Notes: generated by a model not told the origin, from the sequence alone. Positions 34,046 to 45,069 are shown, counted from the stretch's first letter. The stretch: 64,000 nt of DNA from Takakia lepidozioides (GCA_030704615.1 CM060733.1:18726001-18790000); one strand, 5' to 3'. Numbers and translations: made by a program.

Positions 34046-35773
34046 CTAGTAATGTGACTTGAATGTATCCTTGAGGTTGCCCATTTCCTTCTCCATGTCT
34101 TCAACCCTTTTCTTGCATGAAAGCACGTATTTGATGAAAGCGTCACTCACTTTCTCGGTCTTCATGTTCATGTTCACTTTGTTTTTCATGTATTTGGCCC
34201 CCAGTTTCGATCGGAATGTCTCGAACTCCGACTTGTTGAACTTGTACCTTTTCTTCACTTCGAGCCATTCTGCTTTTGTGTACGGTTCTGGATGTTGCTT
34301 GCTCCTGGCATCATATCCCAATGCCACCATAACATCATCGATAATAAACCGCATGTCGGTTATTCGATCGATGTAATCGGACAGGCAGAGAATCTTGGGG
34401 TCCCCGGTCTTTTCCTTTGTAAGGACCACGAACGCAGATCTTCAAGTCCAAAATCTTTTGCGCAACCTTCTTCATTTGAAGGGGGTTCAATCCCTGGAGT
34501 TTGCAAACTGCAGATTTTGTTAGCTGCGATTGTACACCTTTATGCTTCTTTCCGTTAATGTCCAAGAGGTTCCCCTTCTCCCACTCTCTGAAAACCTCCT
34601 GCCACTTCTCCCAAACATCGTCATCGCAAAGGGCCAAGGTCATGGCCTCCTTAACGCTAAGCATCTCCAATATAAGTTGTGAGGCTTGCAAAAATTCCTG
34701 GTCAACAGGAACAACATGTCAGGCCAACACACAACAGGGACAAACAGTTCTACTGAATGAACAACAAAACATTAAACAATAAAGGAAGTCCGAATAATTA
34801 CCTTCCACTGAACGGTTTCAGATTTGGAAACGTTATCGTTGAATTTCCTGGGCTTCTCTTTCAACTCATAGTACATCCTTGCGTCGGGATGTTTCGTATC
34901 TAGAACCCACAACTGGTACAGACGGGCTTTGACTTCATCTTTGTGATTAATATTCAGCGGACGATATACCATGCTTCTTGGAGCAAGTTCCATCCTTGAG
35001 ATGTCAATTGAGATTATGTGGTTGAACCCAAAAGGGAACATGTCTTTGTAGTCATTCTGCAGACTTTGATTCATCGCCTCGCATTTCTTCTTGTCAAAAA
35101 TCTCGCCAGGTTTTGGCTTCTTGTTGTCATTCATAAATACAATATCGAACTCTTCTTTCTTTTTCTTTTTGCCGGCTGGCTGCTCCTCTTCATTCTCAAT
35201 CTGAGAGGATCCTGCCGTGGACTTCCGTTTCCCTTTACCCTTTGCCCCCTTTGCTGCCTCATCGTCTCGTTGTTTTCTGTTATGTTTCCCTGTGCATGGA
35301 GTACATCTTGGAAAATGCTCCAAGCTCGTACGAATCCCTGAGCAGTCAGGGCTGCACCACCTTCAGGGAAAGTGAATCCCATCTTTACAGCTGGTTTCCA
35401 TTGCCTTGCGAACGCGACGAGATTACAAAGAAAAGCCAAACGTCTTCTTCGCTCTACCATCCTCCAATATGAAAACCACCATCATTGGATTCTACACGTC
35501 GGACTCCATCTCAACATCTTTAACGTAGCCATAATTAAGCTCCTTCACCTCCGCTCCAATCTTGAAGGAAAACTTCAGTTGGTGGTTAGGAGGTACACCC
35601 ACATGATTTATTCCCCACTCGGATATCGCCTGGTTAAGAGTATACAAAGCTACGTGGTCTATGCTGAAGTTTGGCGATTTTGGTGAGATGAACTCCCCAC
35701 ATATCTCCTTGCATACGCCAACCAAGCAATCCGCCGGTATATTTGACTGACGACTGAACATGAAGCACAACAT
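34046..35773 (-). pseudogene. Decayed multi-exon gene, lysine-rich, unknown family
   Basis: In minus-strand order, readable exons are 35760-35492 (FSIDHVALYTLNQAISEWG), 35460-35290 (GFTFPEGGAALTAQGFVRAW), 35290-34803 (a GKGKRKS/KKKKK basic patch, then FNHIISIDISRMELAPRSMV and ELKEKPRKFNDNVSKS; GTAATT donor after QWK) and 34698-34440 (KEAMTLALCDDDVWEKWQEV). A block ending with the coiled coil KKRVEDMEKEMGNLKDTF and a stop at 34046 closes the series. One-base frame changes near 35290 and 34425 break the reading. The ISRMELAPRSMVYRPLN stretch has ParB-N-terminus-like spacing, but no catalytic or DGxHR motif was found. The function is unknown. Confidence 0.45.
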
Positions 35774-38700
35774 TATGTTATCTGGATTAGATATCTCATG
35801 GCATTATTTCAGGATTGAGAGTAAAGGCCGAAGATTGAGACAAATCATAATGTTACGGATGTCAGGCCAATATACAAATGGGAATCCCACTGGGAAGATA
35901 TGGAATTGAAAGAAACTAACATACAATTAAGCTGGAATAGGGGACATTCAATTGTGACTGCAATATGGAATAAATGGAATGGACTAAATCAATGTTACAA
36001 TTGAACTGGAAATCTGAAAAGCTGCAGATCATTATATTGGTTTCAAAAATCGTGAAGAATACTTTATCATTCAACAGTGAAGAACAAAAACGGAGACATC
36101 GTTGACGTTTAAATGTACAATCATATATGTCTGCCTAAAACTGAGATGAAGGACTATATCATGGTGATTCAGGACACCCCCAGAAAGTGATCCTACTGAT
36201 TATTGTGGGTATTCGATGGAACCACGTTGAAATTCTGAACTGGTTCAAGTACACTCCTGAGAGCCCGTGAAGAATCAATCTATTTTTGATGATGCCGAAT
36301 GGTCGGAACATATAGTTGACGTAGGTGTGTACTGTGCCAAAAATGAGGCCAATGCAGCCGACTTGGGTCTGAGGTGGCTAAAGTATCCTATTGGTGAGTA
36401 TTCTGGGGATCCCGGAGTATACCCTGGTGATGAGGGTGTATACTTTGGGGATGCCGGAGTGTACTCTGGGGTTGAGGGAGTGTACTCTGGGGTTGAGGGG
36501 TTGATTCCGCCGATACTTCAGCTACAGGATCTTCGGAAGACCCTCCACAATATTGTTCTAGAAAAGAACTTAAAGCTGCTGACCCGGGAGGAACGTCGCA
36601 AAAATATCCTATTGGTGAATAACTGTCATGATCGTCTGATTCAGGGGAGTAGGTGTCAGGCTCCTCTGTGGATGGAATTGTAGAAACTGGAGATGATATA
36701 ACATGATCTCCTTCGGAAGGTCCCGTCATAATAACCGCAGCTCCGCATTCACCTTGTGAGGAGGGTGAAAGCGTTGCCTTGTGTGCGGTATGTTCCATCT
36801 CCTTCTCCTCCTTCATCGAACACGAATCCACCACACTGGAAGAATCATCAAGAACTCGTGCTCAGATACAGAATGTACAGAAAGAGACACTCGAAGAACG
36901 CGCGATCGCGCGTATTTGGTCCACAATTTTCCCTCCATTAACGTAAAATCCGATTATAAGCAACAACGATGTTGCTAAGCATGGCGAACAAAATCCATAT
37001 ACATGACTTTGTTCTTTCAGTCATATAAGAGTATCCTGACATCTATTATCCCAAGAAAATTCTTCTGAGCTGTAGCAACATTAGAATCGCGCGCGATCGC
37101 GCGTTATTGAGTTGATGACACCACACAGATGAACTAATTTCATCCCACTGCGAGAAGTCTAGTGGAAGGACTATTAAAGTACATTGAGAACATTGAGGAT
37201 TATCTAGCTGGAAGTCGTTTTTATTATATTTAGAATAAGACTGAAACGAAGAAGTCAAATACGCACTGTTGCGCAAAGTTCAATAATTGCATAATCCTTA
37301 AAATTGCAAACTATGAGTTTACTGTCGTACTAATGAATGATTTCTTCGACCACTTACAGTTTTCTTAGACATCACATCTTCACTGTCCAATTCGAATGAG
37401 TGCTCGATATAATCGATGAACAACCTAAACGATGTTGACGACAAGTATTATGTCAAAGTGCCCTGGACTTTTGGATTGATATTTGGATACTATAGTATAC
37501 TATTGTGTCCACACTGCACACCTCCGCCCATCATAAATAAGAGTGACAAAGCCACCACATATAGGAATTATCATACTCTGTGTGCATGGCAAGACAGATA
37601 AACTGCGACGGAAGATTTTAGTTGACATTATATAATGTGAACTAATGTCTTCCGAAACACTTTACGATTTTGAGTATGCACTCAGACATATCCTCATATG
37701 TGTCATCTAATCATCTGGGTATCAATGGTGTTGTTGTGGTCGATAGAATATAAGTACCAACCAATTGAAGCACGCGCGATTGCGTGTGCTTCTTCAGGGC
37801 ATTCTTGGGCATCACATCTTCAATTTCTCAACGAATGCAGTTCACTACTGAGTCAAATTCGCGCGATTGCACAACGATCAATTATTGCATAATCCTTTTA
37901 ATTGAAAACAATGAGTTTATTGTCCTACTAATGAATGATTTCTTCGACCCAGTTGGGTATTACCTATTGTTGGTTAGTGCTCCTGTAGGTGACGACTTTT
38001 ACTGAATGAAGCACGGGCGATCGCGCGTGCTTCGTTCAGATCATTCCCTTGATGAAAGTGCTTATTGGCCTTGCTCCAAGTCCTAACTAAACCATGTTCC
38101 GCAATACTATAACTGAAATAAACACAGGCGATCGCGCGAGGTTTCTCTACGGCTTACAAAATCACTAGGAATCCCTACTTCGAGAGGCACGTAATGCAGA
38201 TCATGGAAATAATGTGCATAACTGAATCGAGCTAAAATCATAGTTTGGTATCCAGACCTGTACATCGTAAAATGATTTCACGCGCGATCGCGCGTGAATG
38301 GACTATGTCATGGTACCTATAATGAGGCCTACACCCTAGGATGCAAACCCTAAACAGTTGCCAGCTGTACCTACGAACCCTATGTAATCGGAATTTCTCA
38401 TGTCTCGAATCCGGAGTCGTTCCTCAAGGAAAGCATACATATCCCGAAATCTTCTACAATTCCCAATCCTTCTATCGACCATCCTACCTCTTTAACTCTG
38501 GAATCAATCCAAAAATCAAAACAGACAATCAAAACAATCAAAACAAGCAAACAATCAAGCATGCAATTTCTACCTTCCTGCAATTTCTGCAGCCCACAGA
38601 AGAATCCCTCACTGCATGCATATGTGGGTAACGAGAAAAACTTTACCTGCTTGATGCCATTTCAGGCAAGGATCCTCCCTGCAGGGTTGGGTGAGCTCTC

Positions 38701-40490
38701 TCGCTCGGGTGCGCACAACAGCTTCCGGGATAGCGTAGTCTGTTGTTTTGCCCTCCTTTCACTCTGTCACACTCCCCCACACACACTGAATTGCTCAAAC
38801 CCACACTCACTCCAACTCATGCTCCCTCGATCTCTCACTCTCTCGCTTACTTGATCTCCACCTCTCTGCCTCTCTCGCTCAGCCGCTCTCTCTCGCACCT
38901 CTTCCTTGAGTCCAAAATTGAACAGGGCTTCCGCGTGTATCAAATGAATGCAAAAGGAGACTCTTTGTGGTCACTCCTCCTTATATGCCTTACCACCTGT
39001 GATCTCAACCGTCGGCGTTATGTCACATCCTACGGTTTGTGGCCTCGATGCATGGATGAATGTAAGGCGGGATGTTTCCCAACAATTCGTTGACGACCCC
39101 TAAATTTATGATGGTACAATCAATGATGTGACATGACTGTCAGTAATGAATGGACTCCACTAGTTTGTCCAGAGCGTTACGGCGCGGCAATCCGACGTCT
39201 TCCATAAAGTGAACACCCTGGAATTATTGCGGGTTCCCGTGACGGCGCTCATCCATGAGGGGAGTTGAATCATCCACTAGGGCAGTCATCTCATCCAGTA
39301 TACGTCTGTTTCATCCGCGAAGACTCTTATTTCATCCAATGATAAAATATTATCATAGGTTCAATAATGAGGTGTCGGGACGTGCATCTGGGATTTGATC
39401 GGTCTCACGTTTTCTCTACCTACACTTCATCTACGGCCCCATGTTCATTGCGGCTACTTAATGTCACCTTGCCATAGATGGCCGCCGGCTCATCACAATG
39501 GCCTTAAGAGGCGGCCACTTTCGTCGCCGACTATTCCTTCTCTTGTATCATTAATTCAACATTGGGTTTGTTGCTTCTCTGGTGCTTTGGATGTCAGATT
39601 CCAGATCTCGAATCAGTTAGTTATTCGCATTGGCCGCAATAACTTATGGACCCATTAATGTTCGGAGGATTTCAGACTCCAACTTGAATTTATGCTCTGG
39701 AGGACACATAATAGCCACTAGATTACACGAAAGAGCATATCCAGTGCGACAATTTGTCGATCTATGACACTCCAAACGCACCTCTGTAATGTGAACATGT
39801 CGACCTCGTACTGTTTGACAATCCGTATAAGAGCCTGCCCTGTGCACGCATGCCATTTTTTCCCTCTCAGTTGCTCTGGCTCGTTGATCTTCAGGACTGT
39901 CTGTTTTACGTTCATTCTTCCCTTTGTACTCGTTTCAATATTGAGAGCCTCTCCACTTCAACTGGGTTTCTCTTCTGTCTCTCTGTTCCTTTGTTCCCAT
40001 CCACTATCTGCAAAGATCTTACATACACACCCGACCGTTTTATGTACTTCGAATGACCACTTGCACTACAGCTGTTTCGTTCATCCATGTTTCATCCATT
40101 TGCTGACTTGTCATCCAAAAGTCGTCTACCATTATTCATCCGTCCTTCATTTCATCCATATGAACCACGCACGACCGTCGATGTGGTTCTATTTCTGTTA
40201 TAGAGTCGTAGACAATATTGTGCATTCGAGTCGTAGCTTTAGCAGATCCTTTAAGTTTCTACAAATTTTTGTTTCGACCAATAGAGACCTACGTTCTACA
40301 TTCTAGTAGACAATCCGAGAGTCTGAGTTCTATTTTCAATATCCAAATCATTATAACCCTAAACGCGGGCGATCACGCGAGGTTCCTTTTCATCTTCATC
40401 CTCAGTTTTTCTAAACAAACTTCAGTAACTTATTGTTTCACTCTTTCTTAGTGTCCATCGATATAGTGCCGAATCATTAATCACCAGAAT
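35774..40490. other. Palindrome-rich region with one possible exon
   Basis: A minus-strand open segment at 36834-36388 is Ser/Pro/acidic (EPDTYSPESDDHDSYSPIGY) and ends in a 21-bp coding repeat (PQPQSTL-type units) at 36390-36510. It may be a linker exon of a neighbouring gene. The rest has no supported gene. It holds palindrome copies 6-13. A CT-rich tract with many TCTCTC and CACTC motifs occupies 38740-38900. Confidence 0.4.
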
Positions 40491-40492
40491 CT

Positions 40493-43018
40493 CTATTGTA
40501 GGATACACGCGCGATCATGCGAGGTTCGTGGAAATGTCGTTGTTCCAAACTGGTCAACCATCATGGCAAGGAATGAGTCGTTTACAAGCTCGCATCTGCA
40601 TTCTTGGTTGATTCGGGATGGGTGTTCCACTGCGTCGTATGGCTCAAACTTCCCCTTGCGTTTGCGATCCTTGGTTGCAATTGGGGTCTGGGAACCAACA
40701 CCTACTACAACATCCCCTTGGGCGCTCTTCTCCTTCCCTTTGTCCTTTGTGCCCTTTCCCTTCCCCTTCCCTCTCGTCGGAGTGTGTGTGGCTGCAGGTT
40801 TCTTCTCAACGAGGTTTCGTAGGTTTCTGTCATGCAGTTCCCTGTCTGTTAGAGGAGCCAAGGACTCGGCATTGTCGTTCTGGTTCTGTGTCTGCAACTC
40901 ATACCATGGGCAATCTGATTTTGGTATGTCGAGCCAGCAGCAGTCTTTGAGGTGATATGTACCGTAATCCCTGAGGATTGCTGCAGTGTACATGGTGTGG
41001 CTGTTGGAGGAGTCAGCCCACAAGTCGATGAAGCCTGGGTACTTGCTTAGGTTGTTCCCAGGAATCAAAACGTTCTTGATATACCTACAAAACAATGTAG
41101 GCACAGTATCAGAAAGTGGATGAGAAACTACATGATTTGTGGCCAGAACTGATAATATGAAAAACCAGATAGGGAACGGGTCTCCAAGAAACGAACCTGC
41201 ATTCAATGAGACATAGGGAAAATAGTCTAGAGATCCAACCCTCCAAAATGTGTGCGTTGACGCACTCAATTGTGGAGGGCCATAAAGGAAGAATGTGATC
41301 CTGCTTAGTTCAAATGACCCACCTGTACAGGACCCTTTTCATGGCTCCCTCGGATCCAAACTGCTGCTTGAACTCTTTTGTCCGGGATATGCCCCCCTCC
41401 TTGGCGAACTCTCTGAGGAAACAGTTACTCCACGCTGTCGCCTTCCACTGTCTCAAGTAATCCTCCATAGTATCTTCGGGCAAGGTCATCGTTATCTTGT
41501 AAGCATGTAGCTGCTTCTCCAGCACCTGGTTTGCACGAGCTTCAATCTGTGAACAGACAGAATACAAACGTTAAAGTCCATACTAGGGAAGATTCTTTTG
41601 TAAATTCAACATATGGCAGTCCACAACATTACCTGGCTCCAGTACGTGGCTTTGTGCAGCCAGGTATCGAAAACTTGATCGCTGAATGGCCTGATGTGGC
41701 CAGTATTTTCGTCTCTTTCCCCCCTTGGGAAGCAATATGTGTCCTTCACTGTTGAGTCAGAATTCCAAATCTCCAACCATTTAACTTTCTGCTCGGAATC
41801 CACCACTGCAGTTGACAAACGATGCAGCTTTTCCTGTGTCATCTCTGGCTTCGTATTGTTGTTCTAGTGGTTCCTCACCTCATTCAAGAATTGAGGCCCA
41901 AAGGCAAGGTCTGCCATTCTCAGCTGTTTCACAAAGGCGCTCATGATCTTCTTCCGAGTCTCATTCATCTTTAACTTCATTGCTTCAGCCACTCCTTTCG
42001 ATGTTCTTATCCCCTCGAGGGTTTTGAAGTAGTACTCTATTTTGGCCCTCTCCCCAGCCTCCGCTATCTCTTGCTGCAAAAACCAATCCAAAATCAGATA
42101 GAAGAATAATTTGAATTGTACTAGAATATGGAAGTGCTAGGTGATGATATACTAACCGTGTATATGTATTCCATGAATGCTCCCCTTGTCAGCTTGTACC
42201 ATGTGTCCGAAGTTTTGGAGGTCCGGCATTTCGCGAAGGTTTCTGGACTGAGGATGCTCTTGAATGTGTTGAGGGGCATTTGGCCAATATTCTGGATCCT
42301 GAACAGGGTGTGTACCAGGTTTGTTGTAACATGGGCGGTTTCAGTTCCCCTACCACAAGCAGTGGTATGTCATGACATGTCCGATTTGACTCCCAAACAC
42401 ATGAGGGAAAGAACCGAGTTATTTCAGGAAAGACACTTACTTGTTCACGTCATGCATTGCTGTCAAGAGCGCAGTGATGTTTCCCTTGGGATCCAGCACC
42501 ATGGAGGCCACACAATAGTGCCACTCCTCCTCAGTGCTATGATACCTCGATATCATGTTCTGCCAGGCTAGCAATCGGTGGTTGTCATCCCAGACATGGA
42601 ACATCTTGCCTGAGAAAGCCTGTGTAACAAGCCTCTTGCAAATGCTTGATTCAAACTCCTCGTTGATACGTCGCCAAATTGGATCCCAGCCTCCAACAAT
42701 GGTCTCGTCTACTAAAACTTCCCTGCCATTGGCGTCGCCCAACGAGACGTAAAACACAGACTGACCCTCTATGTAGCCATGGCAAAAATCCTGTTCTAGC
42801 TTTGCAATGTCATTCGTGAGTGTTGGTCGGACGAACGGCATGGAGATCAACCTGCACAGTGGGATCATTAATTTACCCCCAGGAACGCCCATGGCCTTGA
42901 TGACTTGGGCAGAGTTCACTTTCGAGAACGACAACAGATCTTTTGCCCTGTCCTGGTATGGCCTGCCATCGTCTTCCTCCTCTACAACAACAAGTTCGTG
43001 CTCTTCGTCTTCATCCAT
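40493..43018 (-). CDS. Intact six-exon gene, 670 aa, possible ParB/Srx-like N-terminal domain
   Basis: Six exons read without a stop: 43018-42441, 42349-42157, 42073-41879, 41863-41633, 41546-41323 and 41084-40493. All five introns have GT and AG ends (donors GTAAGT, GTTAGT, GTGAGG, GTAATG, GTGGGT) and all phases match, giving 2013 nt including the stop. The protein starts with an acidic tract (residues 1-20). A region at about 48-155 (LMIPLCRLISMPFVRP, then KMFHVWDDNHRLLAW) resembles the ParB/sulfiredoxin fold, where R near the start and D-G-x-H-R are typical. Helical regions follow. A basic GKGKGKGTKDKGKEKS segment lies near the C-terminus. The first ATG may be internal because a CACTA end lies 7 bp upstream. 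I do not recognise the family beyond this resemblance. Confidence 0.7.
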
Positions 43019-43025
43019 CTCCAGG

Positions 43026-43330
43026 CACTAGAAGAGAAACCGGCTTTTTCCACGGCTCTGCCATCTCACACCTGACACATTCCATGGCTTTTACCACAGG
43101 TCTGTAGAGTGAGCCAAGGTGTGGGTCAAAATATGCCCTAACTGTGGGGTGTCTCATATGTGATCCACACCCGAGGCAAGAACGGTGTGAAAACAGCCAT
43201 GAGTGTGGCGGGAGTTGGCTTAGTTTACATGGCATGTTACACACATGTGTGAAATGGGACCATAGAATTTCCACATTGTGGTGTATGGGGAGTTTGAGAA
43301 TGATGCCCTTGGAAAATGATTATGAACTTC
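43026..43330 (+). mobile_element. Left end of the second CACTA family
   Basis: It begins CACTAGAAGAGAAACCGGC, matching the inverted right end at 21757, and continues with TTTTTCCACGGCTC-type subterminal motifs. The preceding trinucleotide is AGG. No corresponding right end was found downstream in this window, so the element is truncated, rearranged or has a diverged end. Confidence 0.75.
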
Positions 43331-44040
43331 ATGTTCATGTTTAGAAATCTGCACGATGGGCTACTAGCAAGTGAAGAATCACCCCCTGCTACACCCCATT
43401 TTCAATCTCTACATTATGAAGTCTATAATGCCCTTGGTGAAATGAGCATGGGGATCGCATTCAAAGGTGGCCCCGTTCCGTTGCAACCTATGACACAACT
43501 AGGACAAATAGGCATAGGCATGATTTACACTTTTTGCCACAAAATCACTTGCATCATCCTTACGTTGAACTCCTTGTTTCTGTGACATGCTTGGACTTTG
43601 TCATCTCACACATCAAGGAAAAAACCAGAATATTTCGAAAAAATCCTAATCTAAATTTACTGACAAGTGTTCAAACCAGCCCAATGATAATCTATTTTAT
43701 TACCATTATCAAATGTTTGTCTACGTGGTGTTTTGGTTTTCTAGACAAGTCTGGTAGCAGGATTTTAGCCTCTGACCTAGAATGAATCAAAGTGCAAAAG
43801 GTTAAAAAGTCAAAAAGTTGCTAATAAGGTTGCCCATTAGGGTAATCGTGAACACAGAGGAGGGCTAGGACTTGGCGTTTTTTTTTGTCTCATGCGCCAC
43901 ACCATGTAGCCGAGGGATGGAACGCGATGATTGCAGGATATGCAGGGGCGTGGGATGGAGGCGTTGAGCAAATGATGTAGGAAGGATGAGATGAGGATGA
44001 GATAAGACGAGGAGAAGCTCGCAACATTCTTGCGAGCTCG
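43331..44040. other. Non-coding part of the CACTA cargo
   Basis: No gene is recognised. From 43800 to 43855 the sequence repeats the block found at 10820-10865 of the first CACTA (GGTTAAAAA... AAAAGTTGC ... GTGAACA), showing that the two elements share their interior. Confidence 0.5.
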
Positions 44041-44270
44041 CCGTTCTTGGGAGAGTTAGCTTGGTCTTAGCAGGCCGTGTTTCAATCTCTGCCTACTCAG
44101 CTGCACCGTGGTAGACCAATCCGACATTACCTGATTATAGACACAAGCAGCACACACAAGAGGTCCATTTGGGTTGATGCTCGGTCAAGTCATGACACAA
44201 GCTCAAGGACAATGTGGTGAGGGCACCTTCTTCTTTGACCTATTTCAGCCTGTTTTGCCCTCTCACATCA
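44041..44270 (+). repeat. Copy of the GTTCTTGGGAGAG unit
   Basis: A single unit is closely similar to the tandem units at 11290 and 11731 (GTTCTTGGGAGAG, TTAGCAGGCCGTGTTTCAAT, CCAATCCGACATTACCTGA). It leads directly into the PPR reading frame. Confidence 0.8.
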
Positions 44271-44277
44271 TGTTTGT

Positions 44278-45069
44278 GTGCATTGCAATGCTTGTGCAAG
44301 CCTGGCAGCCCTTGAGAAGGGCAAAGAGGTGCATGGGGATATCATCAAAGCTGGAATTGTACCTAATGTCATTCTAAACACTGCCCTGGCAGCTCTAGAA
44401 AAGGGGAAGGAGGTCCGTGGTGACATCTTCAGAGCTGGAATCGTACCAAATGTCATTTTGAACAATACCCTAGTGGACATGTATGCAAAATGTGGGTGCA
44501 TCGAGGATGCAAAGGGAGTGTTCAACACTATGGTTGAACGAGATGTGGTGTCGTGGAGTGCGATGCTTGCGAGGTATGCACAACAGGGACGTGGGATGGA
44601 GGCTTTGGAGACCTATGAGCAAATGATGGGGGAAGGGGTTCAGCCTGGCCACATCATGTTTGTATGCATTGCAGGCCTGGCAGCCCTGGAGAAGGGTAAA
44701 GAGGTGCATGGGGATATCATCAAAGCTGGAATTGTATCTAATGTCATTCGAAACACTGCCCTGGCAGCTCTGGAAAAGGGGAAGGAGGTCCATGGTGACA
44801 CCTTCAGAGCTGGAATTGTACCAAATGTCATTTTGAACAATACCCTAGTGGACATGTATGCAAAATGTGGGTGCATCGAGGATGCAAAGGGAGTGTTCAA
44901 CACTATGGCTGAACGAGATGTGGTGTTGTGGTGTGCGATGCTTGCAGGGTATGCACAACAGGGACGTGGGATGGAGGCTTTGGAGACCTATGAGCAAATG
45001 ATGGGGGAAGGGGTTCAGCCCGGCCACATCATGTTTGTGTGCATTGCAGGCCTGGCAGCCCTGATTTAA
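44278..45069 (+). CDS. PPR-derived open frame with in-frame 375-bp tandem duplication
   Basis: A 263-codon frame has PPR repeats: LAALEKGKEVHGDIIKAGIV, then [40 protein letters not shown] and a block ending GEGVQPGHIMFVCI. The whole 125-codon block is repeated once (starts of GCCTGGCAGCC at 44300, 44675 and 45050) and each block contains two LAALEKGKEV half units. There is no transit peptide, upstream gene structure or C-terminal E/DYW domain. PPR proteins bind organellar RNA; this is most likely captured transposon cargo that has stayed open, rather than a functional editing or splicing factor. Confidence 0.55.
   Translation: MHCNACASLAALEKGKEVHGDIIKAGIVPNVILNTALAALEKGKEVRGDIFRAGIVPNVILNNTLVDMYAKCGCIEDAKGVFNTMVERDVVSWSAMLARYAQQGRGMEALETYEQMMGEGVQPGHIMFVCIAGLAALEKGKEVHGDIIKAGIVSNVIRNTALAALEKGKEVHGDTFRAGIVPNVILNNTLVDMYAKCGCIEDAKGVFNTMAERDVVLWCAMLAGYAQQGRGMEALETYEQMMGEGVQPGHIMFVCIAGLAALI

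Larger units (their letters stand above)
27616..40526. repeat. Dispersed GC palindrome family, at least 14 copies
   Basis: Copies of the near-palindrome ACGCGCGATCGCGCGT lie at about 27616-27632, 28125-28142, 28574-28593, 30106-30129, 31186-31204, 36897-36916, 37087-37103, 37767-37792, 37858-37873, 38008-38033, 38120-38144, 38277-38298, 40361-40384 and 40505-40526. Several extend to hairpins: AACC...GGTT arms at 30106 and GAAGCAC...GTGCTTC arms at 37767 and 38008. They sit in AT-rich DNA, mostly outside likely exons. None was seen outside this 13-kb interval. Confidence 0.9.

Noticed and set aside
27616-40526. CRISPR-like array
   Set aside because: The palindromes are irregularly spaced over 13 kb in a plant genome with no constant spacer length; they are not an array.
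40563-40955. Plus-strand frames of 110-130 codons rich in Leu, Pro and Phe
   Set aside because: They are antisense to the lysine- and glycine-rich last exon of the 670-aa gene; the composition is that of a shadow frame.
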